A DNA stretch of 64,000 nt from Janthinobacterium sp. SUN073. Lineage in GTDB: Bacteria > Pseudomonadota > Gammaproteobacteria > Burkholderiales > Burkholderiaceae_D. Position 1 is the first letter of the stretch, and the number at the start of each line of letters is the position of its first letter. The position numbers and the translations under genes were made by a program. A model generated the notes under the pieces. It ran no database searches. It had not been told where the DNA came from and worked only from the letters and a program-made list of their open reading frames with translations. The stretch spans positions 186,001-250,000 of the forward strand of contig NZ_JAPUBT010000004.1 in NCBI RefSeq assembly GCF_030397665.1. Direction: 5' to 3'. Of the stretch, positions 1 to 9,687 are shown in pieces.

Positions 1-110
1 CGCTTGAGCCAACTGACCTGCCCCACGCGCTCATCGGCACCCTGCTTTTGCGGCGGCGTGCCCGAGGCGGCCATGCCGCCCTGTTCCACGCTGAATTTCA
101 CGGTACTCAT
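1..110 (-). CDS. Sugar ABC transporter permease, N-terminus only (partial)
   Basis: Only the first 36 codons are in the window; the gene runs off the left edge. The ATG at 110 follows an AGGGAGA ribosome binding site. The peptide is hydrophilic and ends in DERVGQVSWLKR, the kind of cytoplasmic leader seen before the first membrane helix of RbsC/inositol-type ABC permeases in Burkholderiales. It lies 134 bases downstream of, and in the same direction as, a periplasmic sugar-binding protein gene, which fits a binding protein-permease operon. The assignment rests on that context and the leader; no membrane segment is visible, so another subunit of the same importer cannot be excluded. Confidence 0.55.
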   Translation of the reverse strand, partial: MSTVKFSVEQGGMAASGTPPQKQGADERVGQVSWLK

Positions 111-244
111 GCTATGTCTCCCTTGTTTATAGCAACCTGCCAGCCTCGACAACAATTCCAGGGCGGCAGGACCCGCGCGCCGGCAAGCTTGGCCTGCGCG
201 CGGGGACAACGACTAAGGTATTGATTGAAATGAAAAGCGGGTGC

Positions 245-1291
245 TTAACGGAACTGGCCGGCGTATTTCTCCACCTTGCCGATATTGTCCTTGGTGACAT
301 ACCCAGGACCGGAACCGATATGGCGCGGGCCATACGATGGTGCCAGGCCATACTCGGCCAGGCGCGCCTTGAACTTGGCGTTATTGATCAGCTTTTCGCG
401 TACCTTGGCCAGGTCCGTAGTCTTGTCCTGCTTCATGATGGCCAGCACGGCAACGGGAATATAGCCTTGCAGGTAGGGTTGCTGGTCGATGGCAAACTGG
501 ATGCTGCCATCCTTGATGCCTTTCGAGATTTCATCGGACAGGTCGAACGTGGCGAACCACATCTTGCCCTTCAAGCCCATTTTTTCCAGCGCCTTCAGCG
601 AAGCGTGGGCCGAGGTCGGGCCCAGCGCCAGCACGGCCTGGGTTTTCGGGTTGTTGCGCAGGAAGGCGCTCAGCTTGCTTTCGATGGTGGTCGGGTCTTC
701 GCCCGCATCCAGGGTGGCCGCCTTGAAGTCAACGCCGATCGCATCGGCAAAACCACGGCAGCGCTCGAACGACGACGGATTCGTCGCGTAGTGGTTGACG
801 CAGACGAAGGATTTGATGCCGGCCGCCTTGGCTTTTTCGCCCGCGCCCTTGCCTGCCTCGTATTCAGGCTGGCCCACATGCATCACGGCGCCCAGCTGTT
901 CGCTTTGCGCCAGGGTGCCCGAGTTGATCGTGATGAAGGGGATTTTCTTCGCCGCCACCAGGCCCAGCGGTTTTTGCAGCACGCTGAAATCGGCGATGCT
1001 GACGATCACGCCATCGTAGTTGCGGGCCGCCGATTGCTCGACCAGGCGCGCCATGTCGGCCAGGTCGCCATTCGGCGGGTTGCGGTAGTCGACGCTGACA
1101 TTGAAGTCTTCACCTGCTTGCTTGACAGAATTTTTGATCGTATTCCACCAGGAATCGGAATCCGGCGCATGGCTGATCAACACGAATTTCTCGCCCGCCG
1201 CGTGGCTGGCGTTCATGCCCAGACCCAGTCCCAGGCCGAGGCCCAGCATGGCCAGGCTCTTCAGAAATCCCTTACGCTTATTGCTTTGCAT
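245..1291 (-). CDS. Periplasmic sugar-binding protein of an ABC importer (ribose/inositol type)
   Basis: This 348-residue protein has a signal peptide: a basic start (MQSNKRKGF), a glycine/leucine-rich core and an ASHA-A cleavage site near residue 31. The mature part is a type I periplasmic binding fold (COG1879), beginning with FVLISHAPDSDSWW and carrying a YRNPPNGDLADMARL segment typical of this sugar-binding group. It would capture a sugar or cyclitol and deliver it to the permease starting at 110. Two Gfo/Idh/MocA dehydrogenases and an RpiR regulator read divergently next to it, so an inositol or inositol derivative is the likeliest ligand. That is inferred from context; ribose- or xylose-like substrates remain possible. 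Confidence 0.85.
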   Translation of the reverse strand: MQSNKRKGFLKSLAMLGLGLGLGLGMNASHAAGEKFVLISHAPDSDSWWNTIKNSVKQAGEDFNVSVDYRNPPNGDLADMARLVEQSAARNYDGVIVSIADFSVLQKPLGLVAAKKIPFITINSGTLAQSEQLGAVMHVGQPEYEAGKGAGEKAKAAGIKSFVCVNHYATNPSSFERCRGFADAIGVDFKAATLDAGEDPTTIESKLSAFLRNNPKTQAVLALGPTSAHASLKALEKMGLKGKMWFATFDLSDEISKGIKDGSIQFAIDQQPYLQGYIPVAVLAIMKQDKTTDLAKVREKLINNAKFKARLAEYGLAPSYGPRHIGSGPGYVTKDNIGKVEKYAGQFR

Positions 1292-1437
1292 GAATGTCTC
1301 CTTGAAGGATTAATTTTTATAGTTGCCAGCTTTTGAAGCGTGTCAACGGGGAGCCGGAAAGCCGGCAAGACCCGATGCACTGCGCACAGCTTAGGCCACA
1401 AAAAAGACAAATGCAATAAAATTTTCAAAATAAATTT

Positions 1438-1459
1438 AAATAGAAAATCATTTCTATTT
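1438..1459. promoter_or_regulatory. Perfect inverted repeat, candidate RpiR operator
   Basis: Two 9-base arms, AAATAGAAA and TTTCTATTT, are perfectly complementary and separated by four bases. They lie in an AT-rich stretch between the divergent binding-protein gene and the RpiR gene. Position and symmetry suggest the binding site of the RpiR protein encoded at 1510, controlling both directions. The site is seen in the sequence; the regulator assignment is inference. Confidence 0.5.
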
Positions 1460-1509
1460 TTGTGATTCGCTCCTATAATTCTCGCCAGAACCAGCCCAAA
1501 GGAAACAAC

Positions 1510-2376
1510 ATGGCAGCCACCGCCCCCATCGAACAACTGATGCAACACATCGCCGCCGAGTACGACAATCTGTCGCGCCAGTTGAAAGTCATCGCCCAAT
1601 ACATTGAAAAGCACCGGGCCAGCCTGATGCTCGAACGCATCAGCGACATCGCCACCGCTTGCGACGTGCAGCCGTCCGCCATCGTGCGTTTCGCGCAGCG
1701 CTTCGGCTACACGGGCTTTTCCGAAATGCAAGATGTGTTCCGCCAGGCTTACACGGACCAGGCCGGCGCCACGCCCGATTACCAGCAGCGCATCCGCAAG
1801 CTCATTTCCACGCGCGACGCCGCCCTCAGCGCAGGCGACCTGACGCGCGAATTCGTCGGCGCCAGCCGTGCCGGCCTGGACGACCTGGCGGCAGGACTCG
1901 ACGACGCGCAGCTGGAAGCGGCCGTCAATCTGCTGTTAAAAGCGGACAATATCTATGTGATCGGCGTGCGCCGGTCCTTCCCGATCGCCTCCTACATCGC
2001 CTACGCGCTGGAACACACGGACAAGCGCGTGCACCTGATCAGCGGACTGGGCGGCATGCACCGCGAACAGATGCGCAGCGTGCGCGAACGCGATGTGGCG
2101 ATCGCCATCAGTTTCTCGCCTTACGGCAAGGAAACCCAGCAGTGCATCAAGGCGGCGCAAGACAAGGGCGCCAAGGTCCTGGTGATTACCGACAGCAAGT
2201 TGGCCCCGCTCGCGCGGACCGCCGACGCGCTGCTCACCGTCACCGAGGGCAGCGCCTTCGCCTTCCGCTCGCTGACCAGCACCATCTGCCTGTGCCAGGC
2301 GCTGTTCATCGCGCTGGCATATAAATTAGAGCTCGACATCGAAGAAATCCACACCCCAGGAGAACATGATGATTGA
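1510..2376 (+). CDS. RpiR-family transcriptional regulator
   Basis: The 288-residue protein has an N-terminal helix-turn-helix (about residues 20-75, with CDVQPSAIVRFAQRFGYTGF) and a C-terminal SIS sugar-phosphate-binding domain (about 125-265, with YVIGVRRSFPIASY). This is the RpiR/HexR layout, in which a sugar phosphate changes DNA binding. The ATG at 1510 is preferred because AAAGGAAAC sits six bases upstream; an in-frame GTG at 1462 has no comparable site. Its last codons overlap the next gene by 11 bases, so the two are probably translated together. It most likely controls the inositol-type genes on both sides. Confidence 0.88.
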   Translation: MAATAPIEQLMQHIAAEYDNLSRQLKVIAQYIEKHRASLMLERISDIATACDVQPSAIVRFAQRFGYTGFSEMQDVFRQAYTDQAGATPDYQQRIRKLISTRDAALSAGDLTREFVGASRAGLDDLAAGLDDAQLEAAVNLLLKADNIYVIGVRRSFPIASYIAYALEHTDKRVHLISGLGGMHREQMRSVRERDVAIAISFSPYGKETQQCIKAAQDKGAKVLVITDSKLAPLARTADALLTVTEGSAFAFRSLTSTICLCQALFIALAYKLELDIEEIHTPGEHDD

Positions 2377-3361
2377 AGTAGCGTTGTTCGGCGCCGGACG
2401 CATCGGCAAAATCCACGCGGCCAACCTGGCTGCCCAACCCGGCGTGCAGTTCAAGTACGTGGTCGACGTCAACCAGGAAGCGGCGGCCGCGCTGGCCGAC
2501 TTGCATGGTGGCAGCAGCGCCACGGTGGAAGCGGCGCTGGCCGACCCGGCCGTCAAGGCCGTCGTCATCGCTTCCAGCACGGACACACACGCGGACCTGA
2601 TCCTGCGTTCGGCCGCCGCCGGCAAGGCCATCTTTTGCGAAAAACCCGTCGATTTGACGCTGGACCGGGCGCGCGCCTGCGCCGCCGCCGTCAAGGAAGC
2701 CAAGGTCATGTGCATGCTGGGCTTCCAGCGCCGCTATGATCCCACTTTCAATGCCGTCAAGACACGGATTGAGGCGGGCGAAATCGGCACGCCGGAGTTG
2801 CTCATTGTGACGAGCCGCGATCCGGGCCCGCCACCGGTCAGCTACATCAAGGTGTCGGGCGGCATCTTCAAGGATATGCTGATCCACGATTTCGACATCT
2901 TCCGCTGGATACTCGACGATGAAGCCGTCAGCGTGCACGCCACGGGCAGCTGCCTGGTCGATCCGGCCATCGGCGAGGCGGGCGATCTGGACACGGCCGT
3001 CGTCACCATCCGCACGGCGAAGGGACGTTTGTGCCAGATCAATGCCTCGCGCCGCGCCGCCTACGGCTACGACCAGCGCTTCGAGGTGCTGGGCAGCGCC
3101 GGCATGCTGCAAGCGGGCAACCACAAGCCGACGGAAGTGACGGCCTATGGTGCTGTGAACGTCAGCGTGGACAGGCCGGAAGATTTTTTCCTGGAACGTT
3201 ATCGCGTGGCTTACGCACAGGAAATGGCGCATTTCTTTGACGCCCTCAGCCACGGCACGCCGCTGCGCACCACCGTCCACGATGGCTTGAAGGCACTGGA
3301 ACTGGCCGAAGCCGCTACCCTGTCGTGGCGCGAGGGTCGTGTCGTGACCCTGGCGTCGTAA
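2366..3361 (+). CDS. iolG: Gfo/Idh/MocA oxidoreductase, probable inositol 2-dehydrogenase
   Basis: The 331-residue protein starts with a Rossmann NAD-binding motif (VALFGAGRIGKIHA) and has the family signature FCEKPVDL near residue 90 and an HDFDIFRW segment near 175, where the catalytic histidine lies. IolG oxidises myo-inositol to 2-keto-myo-inositol with NAD. A good AGGAGA site precedes the ATG at 2366, and the start overlaps the end of the RpiR gene. Pairing with a sugar-binding protein and a second dehydrogenase supports a cyclitol substrate. The family is clear; the exact substrate is inferred, and other Gfo/Idh/MocA sugar dehydrogenases share these motifs. Confidence 0.8.
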   Translation: MMIEVALFGAGRIGKIHAANLAAQPGVQFKYVVDVNQEAAAALADLHGGSSATVEAALADPAVKAVVIASSTDTHADLILRSAAAGKAIFCEKPVDLTLDRARACAAAVKEAKVMCMLGFQRRYDPTFNAVKTRIEAGEIGTPELLIVTSRDPGPPPVSYIKVSGGIFKDMLIHDFDIFRWILDDEAVSVHATGSCLVDPAIGEAGDLDTAVVTIRTAKGRLCQINASRRAAYGYDQRFEVLGSAGMLQAGNHKPTEVTAYGAVNVSVDRPEDFFLERYRVAYAQEMAHFFDALSHGTPLRTTVHDGLKALELAEAATLSWREGRVVTLAS

Positions 3362-3397
3362 CTTTATAAACCAATAATAAAAATATCTGGAGACACC

Positions 3398-4420
3398 ATG
3401 TCATCCCCAACATTAAAAGTCGGCATCGTCGGCCTGGGCCGGCTGGGCCAGCGCCACGCCATCAACCTGGCGCAGCGCGTGCCGAATGCCGAAGTCGTGG
3501 CCGCCTGCAGCCCCGTGCCCGCTGAACTGGACTGGGCCGCAAGCCAGCTCGGCATCACCACCGGCTATGCGGATTACGACGCCTTGCTGGCCCATCCGGG
3601 CCTGGACGCCGTGTTTCTCGTCACGCCCACCTCGCTGCATGCGGACCAGATCATCGCCGCCCTGCGCGCCGGCAAGCATGTGTTTTGCGAAAAACCGCTG
3701 TCGCTGGACCTGGCCGACTGCCTGAAAGTGGAAGCGGAAGCGGCGCGCCACCCGCAGCTGACCATCATGATCGGTTTCGTGCGGCGTTTCGACGCCAGCT
3801 ATCATGACGCGCAGCAAAAGATCGCCCAAGGTTTCATCGGCAAGCCGTATCTGGTGCGTTCGCAAACCTGTGACCAGAACGACCCCAGCGGCGCCTTCAT
3901 GCGCTTCGCCCCCACCAGCGGCGGCATCTTCCTCGACTGCAGCGTGCACGACATCGACCTGGCGCGCTGGCTGCTGGGCAATCCTGTGCCCAAGCGCGTG
4001 TATGCGAGCGGCACCAACGCCATCCACACGGGCTTGCAGGCGTTCGGCGACGTCGACAACGGCCTGGCCACGGTCGAGTTTGCCGATGGCAGCATGGCCA
4101 GCTTCATGGCCTCGCGCACCATGGCGCATGGCCATGAAGCCCTGACGGAAGTGTTCGGCACGGGCGGCCGCCTGACCGTGGGCAGCAATCCGCGCCTGAA
4201 CAGGGTGGAAATTTCGGATGCGCACGGCGTGCGCAATGAATGCACGCCGGACTTCTATGCCCGCTTCGCCGACGCCTTTTTGATCGAGGCGCAGGAATTC
4301 ACGGACGCGGCGCTGGGCCGGCGCACTCTGTCACTGACCTTGCACGATGCGACGGAAGCGACGCGCATCGGCCTGGCCATGACGCAAGCGATGCGCGAGG
4401 CGCGGCCCGTCGAGTTTTAA
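3398..4420 (+). CDS. Second Gfo/Idh/MocA oxidoreductase (scyllo-inositol/IolX-like)
   Basis: The 340-residue protein has a Rossmann motif (VGIVGLGRLGQRHA), the FCEKPLSLD signature near residue 95 and a VHDIDLARW segment near 185. It lies 36 bases after the first dehydrogenase in the same direction, with GGAGAC seven bases before the ATG. Inositol gene clusters often carry two such enzymes, one for myo-inositol and one for scyllo-inositol or a derivative. The protein differs clearly from its neighbour, so this is not a recent duplication. The substrate cannot be read from the sequence; a rhizopine-type or other cyclic polyol is possible. Confidence 0.78.
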   Translation: MSSPTLKVGIVGLGRLGQRHAINLAQRVPNAEVVAACSPVPAELDWAASQLGITTGYADYDALLAHPGLDAVFLVTPTSLHADQIIAALRAGKHVFCEKPLSLDLADCLKVEAEAARHPQLTIMIGFVRRFDASYHDAQQKIAQGFIGKPYLVRSQTCDQNDPSGAFMRFAPTSGGIFLDCSVHDIDLARWLLGNPVPKRVYASGTNAIHTGLQAFGDVDNGLATVEFADGSMASFMASRTMAHGHEALTEVFGTGGRLTVGSNPRLNRVEISDAHGVRNECTPDFYARFADAFLIEAQEFTDAALGRRTLSLTLHDATEATRIGLAMTQAMREARPVEF

Positions 4421-4435
4421 GCCGAAGGCAGGGAC

Positions 4436-4795
4436 TCAGGCAGCCGGTGCAGGAAATGGACGTCCGGGCTGTTTGGGTTCCACGGCCAGGCGCAAGCCCA
4501 TGGCATCGAGGATGGCCGTCAAGGTGCTCAGTGAAGGATTGCCCTCGGGCGACAAGGTACGGTACAGCTGGGTAGGATTGAGCTTGGCCGCCTGCGCCAC
4601 GGCGGGCACGCCGCCAAAGGCGCGCGTCAGCTGGCGCAGCACGGCCAGCAGTTCGCCGTGATCGCCATCGATGAGGATATGGTTGATCAATTCAAGGGCG
4701 AGATCGGGATCGTCGCGGTACAGCTCAGCCATCGCTTCGTCATGCGAGCGGTCTCGCGGTGCTTTACGGATATCCTCGCTCATGTTCTCTCTCAT
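4436..4795 (-). CDS. Antitoxin of a HI1420-type addiction module
   Basis: About 119 residues with a helix-turn-helix core (AFGGVPAVAQAAKLNPTQLY near 63-82) followed by RTLSPEGNPSLSTLTAILDAMGL, the usual Xre-like shape of the 'probable addiction module antidote protein' family (TIGR02684). It should bind and neutralise the toxin encoded just upstream and repress the shared promoter. The ATG at 4795 has GGAG eight bases upstream; an ATG at 4783 is an alternative. The reading frame could be extended to 4984, but that part is the antisense-frame shadow of the toxin gene. It overlaps the toxin gene by 32 bases, consistent with coupled translation. Confidence 0.82.
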   Translation of the reverse strand: MRENMSEDIRKAPRDRSHDEAMAELYRDDPDLALELINHILIDGDHGELLAVLRQLTRAFGGVPAVAQAAKLNPTQLYRTLSPEGNPSLSTLTAILDAMGLRLAVEPKQPGRPFPAPAA

Positions 4796-5117
4796 GTCCT
4801 CTCTCCTTCCAGTCGTGCCAGCAGGCACAGGCGTATTCGATATCTTTCGGCTGCGTGCGCTTGTCGCCGCCACACAATAATAAAATGATCTGCCCGTCAG
4901 CGATGGCGTAATACACGCGGTAACCAGGCCCCACGTCGATGCGCAATTCCCACACGCCGTCATGGCAAAACTTGTGATCGCCAAAATTTCCGGGAATCAT
5001 ACGCAGCACACGCCGGGCTATGGCCACCCTGGCCGTATTGTCGCGTTGGCGTTTCAGCCATTCCGTATATAAATCCCTGCCCGATGACGTCAGATAGTGC
5101 CGGATCTCGTACATCAT
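4764..5117 (-). CDS. RelE/ParE-superfamily toxin (HI1419 / Gp49-like)
   Basis: The 117-residue protein matches the 'addiction module killer protein' pattern: YLTSSGRDLYTEWLKRQRD near the start, then WELRIDVGPGYRVYY and a C-terminal LLLCGGDKRTQPKDIE. These are hallmarks of the phage-derived Gp49-like toxins (PF05973/TIGR02683), which inhibit growth, probably by cutting mRNA at the ribosome. The arginine of GPGYRVYY and the lysine of GGDKRTQ are the usual active-site region. The ATG at 5117 follows GGACGA. The toxin comes first and overlaps the antitoxin, the order typical of this subtype. Three extra EH/ER-rich residues at the C-terminus fall inside the overlap. Confidence 0.85.
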   Translation of the reverse strand: MMYEIRHYLTSSGRDLYTEWLKRQRDNTARVAIARRVLRMIPGNFGDHKFCHDGVWELRIDVGPGYRVYYAIADGQIILLLCGGDKRTQPKDIEYACACWHDWKERGHEREHERGYP

Positions 5118-5354
5118 ATTCGTCCATAAACGAAGAAAGATCAAGGAAAAAATCGCGTGCATTCATAAAAAAGAAGACCATGCCATCTTGACGTCGAAAT
5201 GCGCGGCGCAGCTGCCAAATGCAGGGATCGCTGATGCATATCAAGATGTGTTTCCTCAATTACTGCTGAGAAATGATGTGGCAGGTACATGCCTCACCCG
5301 CAGCCGATTGCGCTATACAATAAGCGCTGCTCAACCGTAAAAACCCCTGCCGCC

Positions 5355-6572
5355 ATGACGAATAACGACAGCAACTTTCCTACCCTTGCCCACGTGGCCG
5401 AACGCTACGTCAAGCTGGTCCTGGCCATGGGCCAGCACGATGCTTCATATGTAGATGCCTATTACGGCCCGCCCGCGTGGCAACAGGAAGCGTCAGAACA
5501 GCAACAAGGTTTGAGCGATATCAAGGATGGCGCAAACGAGGCGCTGGCCCTGCTGGCTGATGACGCATCCTTGCGCGCCGTCAACCTGCGCAAGCAATTG
5601 CAAGCCGTACTGGCCAAGGCCGACATGCTGCAGGGAGCACGCCTCGATTTCGATACGCAAAGCGCACGCCTGTACGACGCCGTATCGCCCCATCACAGCC
5701 GCGCCTGGTACGAAGCACTGGTGGCGGAAATCGACGCCTTGCTGCCAGGCGAGGGCACAGTCAGCGACAGGGTCAACGCCTTGCGTGCGCAACTCGTCAT
5801 TCCCGCCGACAAGCTGCGCGCCGTCATGGAGGCGGCCATCCGCGCGGGCCGCGAACGCACCCTGCAGTACATCGCCCTGCCCGAAGGCGAGGATTTCGTG
5901 CTGGAATTCGTCACCGACAAGCCGTGGAGCGGCTACAACTGGTACAAGGGCAACTACCAGAGTGTGATCCAGATCAATACGGACTTGCCCGTGTATATCG
6001 ATCGCGCCGTCGACCTCGGTTGCCACGAGGCCTATCCGGGCCACCACGTCTACAACGTGCTGCTGGAACGCGACCTGGTGCGCGACAAAGGCTGGATGGA
6101 ATACTGCATTTATCCGCTGTATTCGCCGCAATCGCTGATCGCCGAAGGCACGGCCAATTACGGCATCGAACTGAGTTTTACGGATGCGGAGCGGCTGGAC
6201 TTCGAACAGCAAGTGCTGTACCCGCTGGCCGGCCTGGACCCGGCGCTGGCGCCCCGCTATGCGCAACTCAATGCGCTGCTGGCCAAACTCGGCTACGCCG
6301 ACAACGACATCGCGCGCCAGTACCTCGAAGGCAGCATCACGCGCGAAGAAGCGCTGGAATGGCTGGTCAACGTGCGCCTGTATCCGGCCGAGAAATCGGC
6401 GCAGCGCCTGCAGTTCTACGATGCCATGGGTGCTTATGTCATCAATTACAACCTGGGCCAGGACATGGCGAAAGCCTATGTCGAACGCCAGGGCAGTACG
6501 CGCGCCGAGCACTGGGCCGCCTTCCGCGATTTGATGTCTTCGCCGCGCGTGCCCAGCGCGCTGCTGGCATGA
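5355..6572 (+). CDS. DUF885-like metallopeptidase-type protein
   Basis: About 405 residues from the ATG at 5355 (an in-frame start at 5289 would add 22). There is no signal peptide, so it is probably cytoplasmic. The key motif is HEAYPGHH at residues 224-231 followed by a glutamate in IAEGTANYG at 264, the zinc-binding arrangement of gluzincin-type peptidases in the DUF885 group. A peptidase role is likely but its substrate is unknown. The gene ends 20 bases before the ParB-like gene in the same direction, so the two are probably co-transcribed. The protein is shorter than typical DUF885 members of about 600 residues and lacks their long N-terminal part. Confidence 0.65.
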   Translation: MTNNDSNFPTLAHVAERYVKLVLAMGQHDASYVDAYYGPPAWQQEASEQQQGLSDIKDGANEALALLADDASLRAVNLRKQLQAVLAKADMLQGARLDFDTQSARLYDAVSPHHSRAWYEALVAEIDALLPGEGTVSDRVNALRAQLVIPADKLRAVMEAAIRAGRERTLQYIALPEGEDFVLEFVTDKPWSGYNWYKGNYQSVIQINTDLPVYIDRAVDLGCHEAYPGHHVYNVLLERDLVRDKGWMEYCIYPLYSPQSLIAEGTANYGIELSFTDAERLDFEQQVLYPLAGLDPALAPRYAQLNALLAKLGYADNDIARQYLEGSITREEALEWLVNVRLYPAEKSAQRLQFYDAMGAYVINYNLGQDMAKAYVERQGSTRAEHWAAFRDLMSSPRVPSALLA

Positions 6573-6592
6573 GGCGCACACAGGAGAGTCGC

Positions 6593-7621
6593 ATGCACAC
6601 CACACACGCTGCCAGCGCGCTGCTGCTGGCCCTGTCCTTCAGCCATGCGGTGTGGGCCAAGGATGCCGCCGTCGCCACGGCACCGGCGCTGAGTGCGCGC
6701 CAGCAGGCGCTGATGGCCACCGTGGTGGGCAGCGCCGCCCATCCGCGCATCCTGCAAGTACGCCTCGATGAACTGCATCCGACCCAGCCCGCCATCGGCT
6801 ACGACCAGGTGTACTACAAGCTGGGACGCTATGCGGCCGAAGAAAAGCACATCGCCGACATCGCCAGGCCGAAGAAATTCGCCGACCTGTGCGAGGCCAA
6901 TGGCCAGGGCGACGTCTTGCCCGACACGGCCAATGTGCCTGGTGCCACCCTGGCCGCGCCACCGGCCGGCTACCGCTGCAAGGCGGCCGTGGGCAGCCGC
7001 CCGGACGACATGAAGAGCGTCGTCATCGGCCCGCGCGGCGTCGTGTACCTGACCGATGGCCACCACACGTTTTCCACCTTCTGGGACGCCGACGGCGGGC
7101 GCAATCATCAATTGAAAGTCTGGGTCAAGGTCAGCGACAATTTCAGCGCGCTGGGTGAAGCGGCGTTCTGGACGCGCATGCGCGCAGAAAACAAGGTGTG
7201 GCTGAAGAACGGCCGCAACCAGGCCATCACGCCGCAGCAACTGCCAGCCGCCATCGGCCTGGCATCGCTGGGCGACGACCCGTACCGCTCGCTCGTCTAC
7301 TTTACGCGCGAGATCGGCTACAAGCCGCCCGCGCAGGCCACGGAATTTCTCGAGTTTTACTGGGCCGGCTGGCTGCGCGACAAACCGGCGCTGGACCTGG
7401 CGCGCATCGACCTGCTTGATCCCGCCGCGTATGCCGGCGTCATCCTGCAAGCGGCGCAGGCCATGGTGGCGCTGCGGCCTGATGACATCGTCAGCGGCGG
7501 CAAGCGCGCCGCAGACCTGGGCGCACTGGACAAGGTCGACCGCGAAACGCTGGACGAATTGACGCAGAACAAAGGCAAGCTGGGCTACGCCATCGCGTAC
7601 AGGAAATCGCTGGCGCAATAA
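6593..7621 (+). CDS. Secreted ParB-like protein (PF08857 type)
   Basis: The 342-residue protein has a signal peptide (a hydrophobic run from about residue 8, then VWA-K near 22). The mature region contains VYLTDGHHTFSTF, the characteristic DGHH motif of the putative ParB-like nuclease family PF08857, and an upstream LDELHPTQPAIGYDQVYYK segment matching the family start. Despite the name, members are exported or periplasmic and have no proven DNA-partitioning role. AGGAGAG lies before the ATG. It follows the DUF885-like gene closely and ends at a strong palindromic terminator shared with the convergent sugar ABC operon. Confidence 0.72.
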   Translation: MHTTHAASALLLALSFSHAVWAKDAAVATAPALSARQQALMATVVGSAAHPRILQVRLDELHPTQPAIGYDQVYYKLGRYAAEEKHIADIARPKKFADLCEANGQGDVLPDTANVPGATLAAPPAGYRCKAAVGSRPDDMKSVVIGPRGVVYLTDGHHTFSTFWDADGGRNHQLKVWVKVSDNFSALGEAAFWTRMRAENKVWLKNGRNQAITPQQLPAAIGLASLGDDPYRSLVYFTREIGYKPPAQATEFLEFYWAGWLRDKPALDLARIDLLDPAAYAGVILQAAQAMVALRPDDIVSGGKRAADLGALDKVDRETLDELTQNKGKLGYAIAYRKSLAQ

Positions 7622-7640
7622 GCGCGGCGACGTAAACGAC

Positions 7641-7674
7641 AACGGCCCGCCTGTCAGCTGACAGGCGGGCCGTT
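7641..7674. terminator. Perfect 34-base palindrome, bidirectional terminator
   Basis: The 17-base arm AACGGCCCGCCTGTCAG is followed directly by its exact reverse complement. The element sits 19 bases after the stop of the ParB-like gene and 19 bases before the convergent stop of the ABC ATPase gene. The GC-rich stem ends in AA/TT and is followed by ATCTAT. It most likely terminates transcription from both sides. Confidence 0.8.
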
Positions 7675-7692
7675 ATCTATGGCAGGTGCCGC

Positions 7693-8802
<1,110 letters not shown>

Positions 8803-8811
8803 ATTATTTCC

Positions 8812-9687
8812 TTAACCTTTGACTGCGCCTGCGGTCAGACCGCGCACAAAATATCGGCCTGCGACCAGATAGACCAGCAGGGTAGGCAGCGCGGCAATCA
8901 CCGCGGCCGCCATGTTGACGTTGTATTCCTTCACGCCCGTGGACGTGTTGACCAGATTGTTCAAGCCCACCGTGATCGGTTGCGAATCGCCGCTGGCGAA
9001 GACGATGCCGAACAGGAAGTCGTTCCAGATCTGCGTGAACTGCCAGATGATGCAGACGACGAAAATCGGACCCGAAATCGGCAGCACGATCTTGCGGAAG
9101 ATCAGGAAGAAGCCGGCGCCGTCGATGCGCGCTGCCTTGATCAGTTCTTCCGGCACGCCGATGTAGTAGTTACGGAAGAACAGGGTCGTGAAGGCCGTGC
9201 CGTACACCACGTGCACGAAGACCAGGCCGGTGGTGGTATTGGCCAGGCCGAATTCGCCCAGCAAACGCGCCATCGGCAGGATCACGACCTGGAATGGAAT
9301 GAAGCAGCCCACCAGCAAGGCGGCGAACAGCATTTCCGAACCACGGAAGCGCCAGTGCGCGAACACATAGCCGTTGAAGGCGCCCAGGAAGGTCGAGATC
9401 AGCACGGCGGGTATCACCATCTTGATCGAGTTCCAGAAGAACGGCTGCATGCCGTCGCAAGTGACGCCTGTGCAGGCCGAAGACCAGGCCTTGGACCAGG
9501 AATCGAACTGCCACACGTGCGGCAAGGCCAGCAGGTTGCCGCTGCGGATTTCGTCGAGCGACTTGAACGACGTCGACAGGGTCACGTACAGGGGCACGAT
9601 GTAGTACACCGCGAACAGAATCAGCAGCAGGTACACCACCACCCGTCCCAGGGTGAGTTTGTTGTTACGTGTAGGAGTGTGTGTCAT
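8812..9687 (-). CDS. Carbohydrate ABC permease, MalG/GtsC type
   Basis: The 291-residue protein has six predicted membrane helices and the EAA loop in its C-terminal half (EELIKAARIDGAGFFLIFRKIVLP), which contacts the ATPase. The N-terminal cytoplasmic tail and first helix (VVVYLLLILFAVYYIVPLYV) are typical of MalG. It overlaps the previous permease by four bases (ATGA), indicating tight coupling. With the MalF-like partner it forms the channel for the glucose/maltose-type importer. The sequence VTCDGMQPFFWNSIKM in the periplasmic loop resembles glucose (Gts) systems more than maltose systems, but this is a soft judgement. Confidence 0.9.
   Translation of the reverse strand: MTHTPTRNNKLTLGRVVVYLLLILFAVYYIVPLYVTLSTSFKSLDEIRSGNLLALPHVWQFDSWSKAWSSACTGVTCDGMQPFFWNSIKMVIPAVLISTFLGAFNGYVFAHWRFRGSEMLFAALLVGCFIPFQVVILPMARLLGEFGLANTTTGLVFVHVVYGTAFTTLFFRNYYIGVPEELIKAARIDGAGFFLIFRKIVLPISGPIFVVCIIWQFTQIWNDFLFGIVFASGDSQPITVGLNNLVNTSTGVKEYNVNMAAAVIAALPTLLVYLVAGRYFVRGLTAGAVKG

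Noticed and set aside
4796-4984. N-terminal extension of the antitoxin
   Set aside because: It lies inside the toxin gene in another frame and lacks a ribosome binding site; the ATG at 4795 is the better start.
5924-6592. Upstream part of the ParB-like open frame
   Set aside because: It overlaps the DUF885-like gene in another frame; the signal peptide begins at 6593.
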